64,000 nucleotides of DNA, from NCBI RefSeq assembly GCF_030812875.1, contig NZ_JAUSTN010000002.1, forward strand, positions 124,001-188,000, read 5' to 3'. The first letter of the stretch is position 1. Every line of letters starts with the position of its first letter. The translations under genes were made by a program, and so were the position numbers. The notes beneath the pieces were generated by a model. That model had not been told where the DNA came from, did not search any database, and was given only the letters and a program-made list of their open reading frames with translations. This stretch comes from Peptoniphilus_B koenoeneniae. GTDB taxonomy: Bacteria > Bacillota > Clostridia > Tissierellales > Peptoniphilaceae. Of the stretch, positions 25,576 through 35,283 are shown piece after piece.

Positions 25576-25615
25576 AAAAAAAGATAAGGATTTTATTTTC
25601 CTTATCTTTTTTTTA
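25576..25615. terminator. Bidirectional terminator between the lipoprotein gene and gltS
   Basis: AAAGATAAGGA (25580-25590) pairs with TCCTTATCTTT (25599-25609); A-rich before and T-rich after, so it works on both strands for the converging genes. Confidence 0.88.
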
Positions 25616-25625
25616 TTTATATTAT

Positions 25626-26879
25626 TTAAAATTTTAATTGTGCAAAAAAAGTTATGGCAACTACATTTATTATGTCAAGAGCAAAAGCGCCAACCATAGG
25701 AACTATAAAATATGCCTTTCTTGATGACCCGTACTCGCTTGTTATAGAATCCATATTTGCCATTGCATTATAGGTTGCCCCCATTCCAAAGCCACAAAGT
25801 CCACCTGCCAATACTGCCGCATCATAATTTTTTCCCATAATTCTAAATACTATAAAATAGGCAAATAAAATTATGGCAAAAGTTTGAGCAAATAAAATTA
25901 TAAGCATAGGACCAAAAACTGATTTTAATTGAGTTAAATCCAAAGTTATAAGAGCAACTACCAAAAATATATTAAGTCCTATATCTCCGCAAATATCATT
26001 TGCTCTCTTGTCGATTTTATAGATTTTATTTTTACCTAAGGTATTTACATAAAGTCCCGCTATTATCATTGAAACTACGTATTCCGGTAAATTTAATGGT
26101 GTGCCTTCAATAAATATATTTTTTGCAATAATTTTATTTACTATCACACCTATGGAAATTGCTATAAACATTATAAGTAAAGTTTTTAGAAAATCTTCTC
26201 CCTTTAATTCTGATGGAATTTGACCTCTTTTTTCTCCTAAGGGGATTCTTAAAACACCATTTTCTTCCAAATCAATTTGATCTTTTTTCAAATCATTGCT
26301 TTTTAAATTATATCGTCTTATAAGACTTGAACCTAAAGGTCCTCCTATTAAAGAGCCCATTATTACTCCGAAAGTTGCAGCCGCCATAGAGATAACTTGA
26401 CCTGATACTAAACCTAAGCTTTCAAGAGTTGGACCCCATGCTCCTGCTGTTCCATGTCCTCCTGCCATTGTTATTGATCCACAGGCAAGACCAAAGAGTA
26501 CATTTTGTTTTAAAATTTTTGCTAAAAACATTCCAAGAAAATTTTGTAAAATTATCAAAAGTCCTGTTACTGCAGTAAAGACAAAAAATCCTTTGCCGCC
26601 TTTTTTTAATGTTTCAATATCTGCTCCAAGACCTATACTCGTAAAAAATACCATCATAAAAGGATCTTTTAAAGTTGTGTCCATCTCAAAACTTGCTAGG
26701 TTTTGAGTCTTTAAAATTAAATGTATTAACGAAAATAAAAATCCTCCTATTACCGGTGCTGGTATACAAAATCTTTGGAAAAATTTCACTTTTGTTCTTA
26801 AAAATTTCCCCAGGTATAACATTACAAGTCCTATTGCAACAGTGCTCATCATATTAATTTTTATAACTTTTTCAAACAT
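25626..26879 (-). CDS. gltS: Sodium/glutamate symporter
   Basis: 417 aa, about ten to twelve helices with the inverted-repeat layout of GltS. Marks: GLALVM-type N-terminus (STVAIGLVMLYLGKFL), CGSITMAGGHGTAGAWGPT in the first half, and GGLCGFGMGATYNAMANMD in the second, the paired glycine-rich re-entrant loops that carry Na and glutamate. It is alone, with a promoter TTAACA-17-TATAAT upstream (26910-26938). Confidence 0.95.
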   Translation of the reverse strand: MFEKVIKINMMSTVAIGLVMLYLGKFLRTKVKFFQRFCIPAPVIGGFLFSLIHLILKTQNLASFEMDTTLKDPFMMVFFTSIGLGADIETLKKGGKGFFVFTAVTGLLIILQNFLGMFLAKILKQNVLFGLACGSITMAGGHGTAGAWGPTLESLGLVSGQVISMAAATFGVIMGSLIGGPLGSSLIRRYNLKSNDLKKDQIDLEENGVLRIPLGEKRGQIPSELKGEDFLKTLLIMFIAISIGVIVNKIIAKNIFIEGTPLNLPEYVVSMIIAGLYVNTLGKNKIYKIDKRANDICGDIGLNIFLVVALITLDLTQLKSVFGPMLIILFAQTFAIILFAYFIVFRIMGKNYDAAVLAGGLCGFGMGATYNAMANMDSITSEYGSSRKAYFIVPMVGAFALDIINVVAITFFAQLKF

Positions 26880-26909
26880 TTTTCTCTCCTAAATAAAAAT
26901 TTAAAAAAT

Positions 26910-26938
26910 ATTATAGCACTAATGATTTAATTTGTTAA
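26910..26938 (-). promoter_or_regulatory. Promoter of gltS
   Basis: Minus strand TTAACA (26933-26938), 17-base spacer, TATAAT (26910-26915); AGGAGAG precedes the ATG. Confidence 0.65.
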
Positions 26939-26957
26939 TAAGGAAAATTTTGCAAAT

Positions 26958-26988
26958 AAAAAAAAGATGAAAGTTTTTCATCTTTTTA
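26958..26988 (-). terminator. Terminator after the FAH-family gene
   Basis: AAAAAGATGAAA pairs with TTTCATCTTTTT around a short loop, with T residues following on the minus strand. Confidence 0.82.
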
Positions 26989-26996
26989 AATTAAAT

Positions 26997-27848
26997 TTAT
27001 TTAACAAAATTTGTAAGCTCACCTATATTTTCTATAAAACAAGTTACCTTATCGTTTTTCTTTAAATATTTAGGCGGATTAAAGCCTCCTCCAACACCCT
27101 TAGGGGTTCCTGTAAAAATTATGTCTCCGGCTTTTATGGTCATGCCCTTTGATAAATCTATTAATATTCTTTTTATATTAAAAATTAAATTTTTTGTGTT
27201 TGAATTTTGCCTAAGCTCTCCATTTACAAAACTTTTTATTTCTAAATTTTCAACTTGCAAATCTTTTGCGTCTACAATGTAGGGCCCAATTGCACAAAAA
27301 TCATCTAAGCTCTTTCCCTTCATCCATTGGGAATAATCTTTTTGTAAATCTCTTGCTGAAAAATCATTTGCTATGGAATACCCGAAAATTACACTCTCAG
27401 CATTTTCTTCAGTTAAATTTTTACAATCACGTCCAATTATTAAGGCAAGTTCCGCTTCATAGTCTGGGCAAGTGCTGGGAGAATCACTTACATTTATGTA
27501 ATCTCCGTCCCCTAAAATTCTGTTCATGTTTTTTGTAAAAAACACAGGATATTCAGGCTCTTTTTCCATCTGTAAATCTTTTATTTCACTAAGATGCTCT
27601 CTATAATTCATACCTACACAAAAAATTCCTCTTTGAGGAACTTCTATAGGGCTTATTATTCTAACATCGTTTTTTAATCTTGCCTTTGAATTTAAGATAA
27701 CATTATTAGAAAGCCTAGGACCCTTAATATATTCTATTAGGGTCCCAGGCATATCATTAAAATTTTCTCTAATATCAAAAACATATTCTTCATTTAAAAT
27801 GCCATAAGACTTTATGCCTTTTCTTTCAAAGCTGATATATTTAATCAT
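26997..27848 (-). CDS. Fumarylacetoacetate hydrolase family protein
   Basis: 283 aa. The FAH core is clear: FCVGMNYREHL, then the metal ligands in CPDYEAELALIIGRD, FGYSIANDFSARDLQ, and the C-terminal IIFTGTPKGVGGG. The family includes acylpyruvate hydrolases and 2-oxo-hept-ene-dioate hydratases; most small bacterial members are YcgM-like acylpyruvate or oxaloacetate-enol enzymes. Substrate not assigned. Overlaps the ftsH 3' end by 8 bases. Confidence 0.92.
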   Translation of the reverse strand: MIKYISFERKGIKSYGILNEEYVFDIRENFNDMPGTLIEYIKGPRLSNNVILNSKARLKNDVRIISPIEVPQRGIFCVGMNYREHLSEIKDLQMEKEPEYPVFFTKNMNRILGDGDYINVSDSPSTCPDYEAELALIIGRDCKNLTEENAESVIFGYSIANDFSARDLQKDYSQWMKGKSLDDFCAIGPYIVDAKDLQVENLEIKSFVNGELRQNSNTKNLIFNIKRILIDLSKGMTIKAGDIIFTGTPKGVGGGFNPPKYLKKNDKVTCFIENIGELTNFVK

Positions 27849-29694
27849 ATTTTCTTAAAATCTCCATAAATTCTTCCCCTGTTATAGTTTCTCTTGTAAG
27901 AAGATAGTTGGCAATTTCATGAAGAGCTTCATTGTTTTCTTTTAAAATATTTATAGCTTTTTCATGAGCTTTTTCAATTAAGTTTCTTACAGCAATGTCT
28001 ATTTCATGGGCAGTTTTATCTGAAACTGTAAGATTTGCATCTGAGCCTAAATAACGATTATTAACTTCAGCCATTGCTACAAAACCAAAATCGTCGCTCA
28101 TTCCATATCTTGTAATCATTGCCTTTGCAATTTTTGTCGCCTGTTCAATATCGTTACTTGCACCAGATGTTTTTGTTCCGAAAATTAATTCTTCAGCACT
28201 CCTTCCACCTGTTAAGGTAACTATTTTATTAAAGGCTTCATCTTTTGACATTAAGAATTTTTCTTCTTCGTCAACTTGCATTGTATAGCCAAGGGCACCT
28301 GAAGTTCTTGGAACTATAGTTATCTTATGAACTGGCGCTGAGTTTGTTTGTCTCGCAGCAACAAGGGCGTGACCAACTTCATGATATGCAATAATTTCTT
28401 TTTCTATTGGAGAAATAACTGCATTTTTTCTCTCATATCCTGCAAGAACAACTTCAACTGATTCTTCAATATCCCTTTGATTCATGGCATTTCTGCCTTC
28501 TCTTACTGCACGAAGAGCAGCTTCATTTATCATGTTTGCAAGATCTGCTCCACTGGCTCCTGCTGTGGCAAGGGCTATTGCCTTATAATCTATAGTAGCT
28601 TCACGTCTTATCTTTTTTGCATGGACTTTTAAAATTGCTTCACGTCCTGCTAAATCAGGAAGTTCTACTGGAATTCTTCTATCAAATCTTCCTGGCCTTA
28701 AAAGAGCAGGATCAAGAGAATCGGGTCTATTTGTTGCTGCTAAAATAACAACCCCTAATTTTGAATCAAAACCGTCCATTTCACTTAAAAGTTGGTTAAG
28801 AGTTTGCTCTCTTTCATCGTTTCCACTAAAGCCTGAACCATCTCTTTTTTTACCTATTGTATCAATTTCATCTATAAAAACTATACAGGGCGCTTTTTCT
28901 TGAGCTTGTTTAAATAAATCTCTCACTTTTGCAGCTCCAAGTCCTACAAACATTTCAACAAATTCTGAACCTGAAATTGAAAAGAAAGGCACATTTGCTT
29001 CTCCTGCAACTGCTTGGGCAAGAAGAGTTTTTCCTGTTCCAGGAGGTCCTACTAAAAGTGCTCCCTTGGGAAGTTTTGCACCTATATCCGTATATTTTTC
29101 CGGAGAGTGTAAAAAATTTACTATTTCTGTTAATTGGTCCTTAGCTTCATCTTGTCCAGCTACATTTTTAAATGTTATTCCATCAGTGCTTTTTACATAA
29201 ATTTTGGCATTACTTTTGCCAAAACTCATGGGACCTACTCCGCCTTCGCCAAATTTTTTAAATACAGTTCTTGATAAAATCTGGCCTATAATTATAAACA
29301 TGAGTATCATAGAAATCATGTAAATAATATTACTTGCTATGGGGTTTAGCTGACTTGGAAAAATTCTATCGGTTTTTACTCCTGAATCAATTAGCCTTTG
29401 AGCTAAAAAACCGTCTTCCATCCTGTAGGTCTTATAAACTACATTTTTTTCTCCCTTTAAAGTAAAGTTAATTTCCCTATCTTTTACTTGAACTTCCTCA
29501 GCTTCTTTTTTATTAAGATGCTTAATAAAAGTTACATAGTCCACATCTTTTATATTCGACTCAGGTTTTGAGAGAAAATATGGCTTAAAAATTAAAGGGA
29601 TTGCTATTATAACAAGAATTCCTATTATATAATAAGCAATCTTTATATTTTTAATCTTATTTTTATTTTTATTGTCCTTATTTATTTCAATCAC
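27841..29694 (-). CDS. ftsH: ATP-dependent zinc metalloprotease FtsH
   Basis: 617 aa. Two membrane helices (about 18-37 and 119-140) flank a short extracytoplasmic domain. AAA+ module: Walker A GPPGTGKT (216-223), pore FVGLG, Walker B IVFIDEID (271-278), SRH NRPDSLDPALLRPGRFDR. The protease motif HEVGH is at 438-442 (usually HEAGH), with the third zinc ligand in TGGRSAEELIFG. It degrades membrane and short-lived proteins. The only standard in-frame start, GTG 29694, lies inside the apparent Shine-Dalgarno GAGGTGAT. It is not beside hpt as in many Firmicutes. Confidence 0.96.
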   Translation of the reverse strand: MIEINKDNKNKNKIKNIKIAYYIIGILVIIAIPLIFKPYFLSKPESNIKDVDYVTFIKHLNKKEAEEVQVKDREINFTLKGEKNVVYKTYRMEDGFLAQRLIDSGVKTDRIFPSQLNPIASNIIYMISMILMFIIIGQILSRTVFKKFGEGGVGPMSFGKSNAKIYVKSTDGITFKNVAGQDEAKDQLTEIVNFLHSPEKYTDIGAKLPKGALLVGPPGTGKTLLAQAVAGEANVPFFSISGSEFVEMFVGLGAAKVRDLFKQAQEKAPCIVFIDEIDTIGKKRDGSGFSGNDEREQTLNQLLSEMDGFDSKLGVVILAATNRPDSLDPALLRPGRFDRRIPVELPDLAGREAILKVHAKKIRREATIDYKAIALATAGASGADLANMINEAALRAVREGRNAMNQRDIEESVEVVLAGYERKNAVISPIEKEIIAYHEVGHALVAARQTNSAPVHKITIVPRTSGALGYTMQVDEEEKFLMSKDEAFNKIVTLTGGRSAEELIFGTKTSGASNDIEQATKIAKAMITRYGMSDDFGFVAMAEVNNRYLGSDANLTVSDKTAHEIDIAVRNLIEKAHEKAINILKENNEALHEIANYLLTRETITGEEFMEILRKYD

Positions 29695-29730
29695 CTCTAA
29701 ATAAAATTATACCCATTATAGACTAAAAAC

Positions 29731-30393
29731 TCACTCTTCTTCATTAAGATTTGACAAGTATCTGTATATGGTTGGTTCTGATATTTTAAGTCTTTCTGCA
29801 ACAAATTGAAGAGATTGCCTTATGGCAAAAATTTTTTTATCATTAAGTTCTTTTACAATTTGTATTTTTTCTTTTTTCGATAGATTTTCAGGACTGGGAT
29901 ATTTATCAACAACATCATCAATTATATGTTTTGCATAATCTATAATTGAAATTGTTACATTCTCCGACTGTTTTGCAAGATGATCTTTATCTATTCTTTG
30001 AAAATAATTTTGATTTACAAGCTCATCAGGATGACAAAGTCCGAGAATTGTTTCAGCAACTTTTTCAAACCTTTTTCCATCAAAATTTATACACATTATA
30101 CCCTTTAAATTTTCTTCGTCATCTTTTATAAAAAAAGTGGAGCAACGTAAAAATTTATTTCCCTTTGCAATGCCTCTATAATTTGGCCTGAAATCCATAT
30201 TTTTATAAATTTTTTCTTCCAAACTCTTTTTTGTAAATTCAGTTAGAGGATCTCCTATATTTCGCCCTGATATAACTCCATTGTATATAGCTATTATTTT
30301 ACCCTGATCCTCGTTTATTTCATATAAAACCACTTCATAATCAGGTCCCAAGGTGACTCCTAAAAATTCAACCAATTTAATATATTCTTCCAT
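29731..30393 (-). CDS. YheO-like PAS/HTH transcriptional regulator
   Basis: 220 aa. An N-terminal YheO-type PAS domain (YEVVLYEINEDQGKIIAIYNG, GDPLTEFTKKSL, CINFDGKRFEK) and a C-terminal helix-turn-helix of the HTH_22 group (GIFAIR-like region IFAIRQSLQFVAERLKISEP, then TIYRYL). Regulators of this type respond to a small ligand, in known cases linked to D-amino-acid metabolism. It lies upstream of ftsH, 36 bases away, and its target is not evident. Confidence 0.87.
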   Translation of the reverse strand: MEEYIKLVEFLGVTLGPDYEVVLYEINEDQGKIIAIYNGVISGRNIGDPLTEFTKKSLEEKIYKNMDFRPNYRGIAKGNKFLRCSTFFIKDDEENLKGIMCINFDGKRFEKVAETILGLCHPDELVNQNYFQRIDKDHLAKQSENVTISIIDYAKHIIDDVVDKYPSPENLSKKEKIQIVKELNDKKIFAIRQSLQFVAERLKISEPTIYRYLSNLNEEE

Positions 30394-30509
30394 AAAACTG
30401 CCTTTCTTAAATTTATATTTCTAATAAAATTTTATCACAAAAATAAAAATATAAATCTTGTTTAATAAAATATTTGTTAAATCTTAATTTTTTATTTAGA
30501 TATTCCATA

Positions 30510-30542
30510 AAAAAACTGCTGAAATAATGATTTCAACAGTTC
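30510..30542 (-). terminator. Terminator of the V-ATPase operon
   Basis: AACTG(C)TGAAAT pairs with ATTTCA(A)CAGTT with one mismatch (30514-30541), followed by seven T on the minus strand. Confidence 0.85.
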
Positions 30543-30555
30543 TTTTAATTTTATT

Positions 30556-31206
30556 TTATGCTGTTTGTATATTTTTTATTTTGGCCTTTTTTCTTGTCTT
30601 TTTGTCTTTAACTTTTTTCAATCTGAAAAAGTCTTCTCTTTCCTTTTCGCCTAAAATATTTTCAATGTTTTTTACTATTTGCGTATATTCGGGAATTAAT
30701 TTTTTATCAAGAGCATTTGCTCTTCGACCTGTTTTTTTTATTTCCGTAGCAAGCCTAAAAACTGCATTTTCAACTTCCGCCAATTGGTAAATCAAATATT
30801 TTACATTATTTAAATCAAAGGATGCCATATCAAAAGCCGTCGTAGTTTTGTGAATTGAGTAGCCTCCCTTGTTTTTTTTCTTCTCGTATTTTATAAGGGG
30901 GATTTCAACTCCCATTACAGACCTTGACAAAATTTCATAGTTTTCTTCAAGGGGAACTGATTTTGATATTTCATAAACTTGTTGGGTGCCCATTGTTATT
31001 GTTGCATCTTCAAGGGCGTCATAAGATTCTTTAAAAGCTGTCACAATTGTTTCTTGAAGTTTTGCCGCTTGTTTATTTAAATCCATCATTTCTTTTATTA
31101 AAACGGTTCTCTTTTTATCTAAAAGCTCATAACCTTTTTTTGCGAAGGTAAGTTGACCCTTGATTTCCATCAAGTTTGCCTTTGTAGGGACTATATTTTT
31201 ATTCAT
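30556..31206 (-). CDS. ntpD: V-type ATPase subunit D (central rotor stalk)
   Basis: 216 aa. Long coiled-coil rotor subunit with the family's N-terminal PTKANLMEIKGQLTFAKKGYELLDKKR and C-terminal RRANALDKKLIPEYTQ motif. It turns within the A3B3 head and links it to the K ring. Last gene of the nine-gene operon; it starts directly after ntpB with AGGTGATTAG before ATG. Confidence 0.96.
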   Translation of the reverse strand: MNKNIVPTKANLMEIKGQLTFAKKGYELLDKKRTVLIKEMMDLNKQAAKLQETIVTAFKESYDALEDATITMGTQQVYEISKSVPLEENYEILSRSVMGVEIPLIKYEKKKNKGGYSIHKTTTAFDMASFDLNNVKYLIYQLAEVENAVFRLATEIKKTGRRANALDKKLIPEYTQIVKNIENILGEKEREDFFRLKKVKDKKTRKKAKIKNIQTA

Positions 31207-32583
31207 CTAATCACCTAAATATTTTTCTTTTAATTCCGGGCTTATTCTGTCTAAAGATTCTTTTGGTAAAATTTTTAATAAGTCCCAACCAAGGTCCAGA
31301 GTTTGTTCAATGGATCTGTTTTCATTGAATCCCTGGGTTAAAAATCTTTTTTCAAAAGCTTCTTGAAATTCCAGAAATTTTTTATCTGATTCTGAAAGTT
31401 CTTCGCTTCCTATTATTTGTGAAAGGGCTCTTACTTCCACTGCGTTTGAATAAGATGCAAAAAGTTGTGACGAAACATCTGCGTGGTCTTCTCTTGTATA
31501 TCCATCTCCTATACCGTCTTTCATAAGTCTCGATAGAGATGGTAATATATTCACAGGAGGATAAACTCCGCTTGCATTTAATTCCCTTGAAAGAACTATC
31601 TGTCCTTCAGTAATATAACCTGTAAGGTCAGGAATAGGATGAGTAATATCATCATTAGGCATTGTTAAGATTGGTATTAAAGTTACAGATCCTTCTAAAC
31701 CTCTAATCATTCCAGCTCTTTCGTAAAGCATGGCAAGGTCTGAATAAAGATGACCAGGATATCCTTTACGGGAAGGCACTTCTTCTCTTGATGATGAAAC
31801 TTCACGAAGGGCTTCTCCATAACTTGTTAAATCACTCATTATTACAAGGACATGCATATTTTTTTCAAAAGCCAAATATTCTGCTGCCGTTAAGGCACAT
31901 TTCGGTACTATAAGTCTTTCCATAATGGGATCGTCTGCATAGTTAATATACATTACTACTTTTTCGGAAACTCCTGCACTTTTAAATTGTTCTATAAAAT
32001 AATTTGCTTCATCATGTTTTACACCAATGGCAGCAAAAACAATGGCAAAGTTATCTTGACCTTTAGAACTTATTTTTGCCTGTCTTACTATTTGAGCTGC
32101 AAGTTTATTGTGAGGAAGTCCTGAGCCAGAAAAAATTGGAAGTTTTTGTCCTCTTATTAAAGTCATAAGACCATCTATTGAAGATATTCCCGTTTGTATA
32201 AAATTCCTTGGATAAAGTCTTGCAACAGGATTTATAGGTCTTCCATTTACATTTAAAAAGGTTTCTGAATAAATATCCGTTCCCTTATCTATAGGTCTTC
32301 CCAATCCATCAAAAACCCTTCCTAATATTTCTTTTGACATAGGTAGGGTAAAGGGTTTTGCTTCAAATTCAACTTTCATGTTTTTTGTGGAAATACCCAG
32401 GCTTTCTCCGAAAACTTGTACTGTGGCCTTGTCATCATCAATTTTTATAACTTGACCTATCATTTGACGGGAATTATCCGCTGAGGAAATTTTTACAACT
32501 TCATCAAAGGAAACATCATGAAGATTTGAAAGCTCAATAATTGAACCTTCAACTTTATCTAATAGTAAATATTCTTTTTTCAT
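31207..32583 (-). CDS. ntpB: V-type ATPase subunit B (regulatory)
   Basis: 458 aa, normal length. Non-catalytic nucleotide-binding subunit: GRVFDGLGRPID, ISSIDGLMTLIRGQKLPIFSGSGLPHN (degenerate P-loop), PDLTGYITEGQIVLSREL. It alternates with A in the head. One base after ntpA. Confidence 0.97.
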   Translation of the reverse strand: MKKEYLLLDKVEGSIIELSNLHDVSFDEVVKISSADNSRQMIGQVIKIDDDKATVQVFGESLGISTKNMKVEFEAKPFTLPMSKEILGRVFDGLGRPIDKGTDIYSETFLNVNGRPINPVARLYPRNFIQTGISSIDGLMTLIRGQKLPIFSGSGLPHNKLAAQIVRQAKISSKGQDNFAIVFAAIGVKHDEANYFIEQFKSAGVSEKVVMYINYADDPIMERLIVPKCALTAAEYLAFEKNMHVLVIMSDLTSYGEALREVSSSREEVPSRKGYPGHLYSDLAMLYERAGMIRGLEGSVTLIPILTMPNDDITHPIPDLTGYITEGQIVLSRELNASGVYPPVNILPSLSRLMKDGIGDGYTREDHADVSSQLFASYSNAVEVRALSQIIGSEELSESDKKFLEFQEAFEKRFLTQGFNENRSIEQTLDLGWDLLKILPKESLDRISPELKEKYLGD

Positions 32584-34353
32584 CTAATCACCTACATAAG
32601 TTGAAATAAGATTTGAATAATAGTCTCTTATCTCATTGTTAATCTTCACTATATTTTCCAAATTGTCGTTTTCTACAGTGTATTTCATATTTATTACACT
32701 TTCATATAGCTCATCATTTTTTACTTTTGAAATTGGGATTCCTCTTTTTACAGCTTCCATTCCTTCAGTGTAAAGAAGATCTATGGTCCTTAACATTTCA
32801 AATTGTTTCTTTAAAGGCACATAAGTGTCCGTAGCATTAAAGGCATTTTGTTGTAAAAAGGCAACTTTTATAACTTTGCAAATTGCCAGTATAAGTCTTT
32901 GATCGTCAGGAAGTACATCTTCTCCTACAAGCATTACTATTTCATTAAGCTTTGCTTCTTGATGAAGTAAATACAAAAACTTAGTCCTAAGTCCCGGCAA
33001 ATCTCCGTCTAAATTTATATCATAATAATTTTTAAGCATTTCAGTATAGCCTGAATAAGAATTCATCCAATTTATGGCTGGATAGTGCCTTGCGTATGCA
33101 AGATTTTTATCCAAAGCTAAAAACACATTTACAAATCTTTTTGTGTTTTCGGTTACAGGTTCTGAAAAATCTCCTCCTGCAGGAGAAACTGCTCCTATTA
33201 AAGTTACAGATCCTTCCTGACCGCATAGACTGTTTACATAACCTCCTCTTTCATAAAAACCTGCTATTCTCGAAGGAAGATATGCTGGATATCCTTCTTC
33301 TGCTGGCATTTCTTCAAGACGTCCTGATATTTCACGAAGAGCTTCTGCCCAACGAGATGTTGAGTCCCCCATTAATGCCACATGATAGCCTTGATCTCTA
33401 AAGTACTCGGCAATAGTTATACCTGTATAAATTGATGCTTCACGAGCTGCTACTGGCATGTTTGAAGTATTTGCAATTAAAATTGTTCTATCCATTAAAG
33501 GTTTTTGAGTGTGAGGGTCTATTAGCTTAGGAAAATCTTCAAGAACTTCTGTCATTTCATTTCCTCTTTCGCCACAACCTATATAGACAATTATGTCTGC
33601 ATCACAATACTTGGCAATTTGGTGTTGAGTCATTGTTTTTCCAGTTCCGAATCCTCCTGGAAGAGCTGCAGTTCCACCTTTTGCTATGGGAAAGAAAACA
33701 TCAAAAATTCTTTGACCAGTTACAAGAAGTTTATCAATTTTTAATCTTTCTTTAACAGGTCTTGGAATCCTTACAGGCCAGTTTTGATACATCTTAACAT
33801 CTATTACTATGCCTTCTTCATTTTTGACCCTTATAAGTACCTTCTCGATGTTGTAGGACCCATCCTGAACTATATCAACTATCTCTCCATTTACATCTAC
33901 AGGAATTAAAAGTCTGTGGGTTATGATTTCAGTTTCTTCTACTTCCCCAAAAATTTGTCCGCCCTTGACTTTTTCTCCTTTTTTTACAAGAAATTTAACA
34001 TCCCAAAGTTTTTCTTCATCAAGAGATATAAGGCCTATTCCTTCAGGCATAAAGTTTCCATATTCATCTTTTATTTTATTTAAGGGACGTTCAATTCCGT
34101 CAAACATATTTGATAAAAGTCCTGGACCAAGTTTAAGACTTAAGGGTGCTCCTGTAGAAGTAATCTCCTCATTTCTTTTTAAGCCTGTAGTATCTTCATA
34201 AACTTGAACGGTTCCCAAATCCCCTTCAATTGAAATTACTTCTCCAATTAATTTTTTTTCTCCAACAACGACCATTTCACGCATTTTAAATTTTGACATG
34301 TCTCTTCCAACTATTACAGGGCCGTTTATTGATTTAATATGACCTATATTCAA
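32584..34353 (-). CDS. ntpA: V-type ATPase subunit A (catalytic)
   Basis: 589 aa. Catalytic subunit with P-loop GGFGTGKT, the inserted non-homologous region after residue 110, CGERGNEMTEVL, SNMPVAAREASIYTG and ALMGDSTSRWAEALREISGR. Its TTG start overlaps the ntpE stop as ATTGA, behind GAGGTGG. The sequence alone does not show whether the enzyme runs as ATPase or synthase. Confidence 0.97.
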   Translation of the reverse strand: MNIGHIKSINGPVIVGRDMSKFKMREMVVVGEKKLIGEVISIEGDLGTVQVYEDTTGLKRNEEITSTGAPLSLKLGPGLLSNMFDGIERPLNKIKDEYGNFMPEGIGLISLDEEKLWDVKFLVKKGEKVKGGQIFGEVEETEIITHRLLIPVDVNGEIVDIVQDGSYNIEKVLIRVKNEEGIVIDVKMYQNWPVRIPRPVKERLKIDKLLVTGQRIFDVFFPIAKGGTAALPGGFGTGKTMTQHQIAKYCDADIIVYIGCGERGNEMTEVLEDFPKLIDPHTQKPLMDRTILIANTSNMPVAAREASIYTGITIAEYFRDQGYHVALMGDSTSRWAEALREISGRLEEMPAEEGYPAYLPSRIAGFYERGGYVNSLCGQEGSVTLIGAVSPAGGDFSEPVTENTKRFVNVFLALDKNLAYARHYPAINWMNSYSGYTEMLKNYYDINLDGDLPGLRTKFLYLLHQEAKLNEIVMLVGEDVLPDDQRLILAICKVIKVAFLQQNAFNATDTYVPLKKQFEMLRTIDLLYTEGMEAVKRGIPISKVKNDELYESVINMKYTVENDNLENIVKINNEIRDYYSNLISTYVGD

Positions 34354-34964
34354 TTTCCCACCTCTTCAAGTTCAAAGTAGAACATTTTTCCTATTTCATA
34401 TTTTGAATCTTCTATTTTAGTTTTAAGAGAACAATCAATTTTATAAGTTTTTTCAATATCTGAAATTTTAAAGCCTCCTATTTGGCTTTTATCCATATCT
34501 ATTAAAATTATTTGCATATTATTTTTTTTGGCAATTGCCATTAATTGGTCTTTTGCCGAATCATATGCCATAATTTCCAAATAATATGTGCCTTTTTCCA
34601 ATCCTGCTATAGCTTTTTCAAATAAATTTTTTTGTAAATCAAAATAAGAGTCGGTTTTTGTAAATTCTTCCCCTGCTTTAAACAAATCTTCAATAAATCT
34701 TGCCAGTAAATTTTCATTTTTTTCAAGTCTTAAAATTCTTTGACTTTCATTTGCTTGAGCAATCATTTCATATTTTTTTTCTTTTGCAAGGGATACTCTT
34801 CTGTCAATTAAATCTTGAGATTTTTTTTGAAATTCAATTTCTTTTTCTTTTAAAAGCTCTTGGCTTTTTAAAATTTCATTTTGAATTTTTTCTTGGCACT
34901 CCTTTTCTCTTTCTTTAAAGACGAGTTTATTAAAAAGCACCATTTTGTTTTCAAGTAATATCAT
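34350..34964 (-). CDS. ntpE: V-type ATPase subunit E (peripheral stalk)
   Basis: 204 aa. A long charged N-terminal helix (KEREKECQEKIQNEILKSQE onward) and a C-terminal globular part, as in the E stalk subunit. It pairs with the G/H-type subunit. Identified from position between ntpF and ntpA and the coiled-coil layout; sequence conservation in this family is low. Confidence 0.88.
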   Translation of the reverse strand: MILLENKMVLFNKLVFKEREKECQEKIQNEILKSQELLKEKEIEFQKKSQDLIDRRVSLAKEKKYEMIAQANESQRILRLEKNENLLARFIEDLFKAGEEFTKTDSYFDLQKNLFEKAIAGLEKGTYYLEIMAYDSAKDQLMAIAKKNNMQIILIDMDKSQIGGFKISDIEKTYKIDCSLKTKIEDSKYEIGKMFYFELEEVGN

Positions 34965-34977
34965 ATGCCCTCCAAAA

Positions 34978-35283
34978 TTAAATTTTAAGTCCGATAGAGT
35001 CCTTAATATATTTAAGAATAAAATTCTTGTCTTCCAAGCCGTTTATTCCAGGAATTGTAACTATTAGAGGCAAAGTGTTTTTTATTTTAACCTTAGTAAC
35101 TTCTTCTTCAATTTCATTAAAATCAGATTCAGTCAATATAATTAGGCCTATATTTTTCTTTTCTTTTGTCTCTAAAAAATTTGTTTTAAGATCGTTTTTA
35201 TCCTTACAAAAAACACCGTCAATCCCACTTAATCTAAGTCCTCTTAAAACATCTCTATTTCTTGAAATCGCAAAGGAAATCAT
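34978..35283 (-). CDS. V-type ATPase subunit F (rotor)
   Basis: 101 aa, Rossmann-like small subunit (AISRNRDVLRGLRLSGIDGV, LIILTESDFNEIE, PLIVTIPGING). This is the F subunit of the V/A nomenclature (called NtpG in Enterococcus). It binds the D rotor. Start overlaps the ntpK stop by one base. Confidence 0.9.
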   Translation of the reverse strand: MISFAISRNRDVLRGLRLSGIDGVFCKDKNDLKTNFLETKEKKNIGLIILTESDFNEIEEEVTKVKIKNTLPLIVTIPGINGLEDKNFILKYIKDSIGLKI

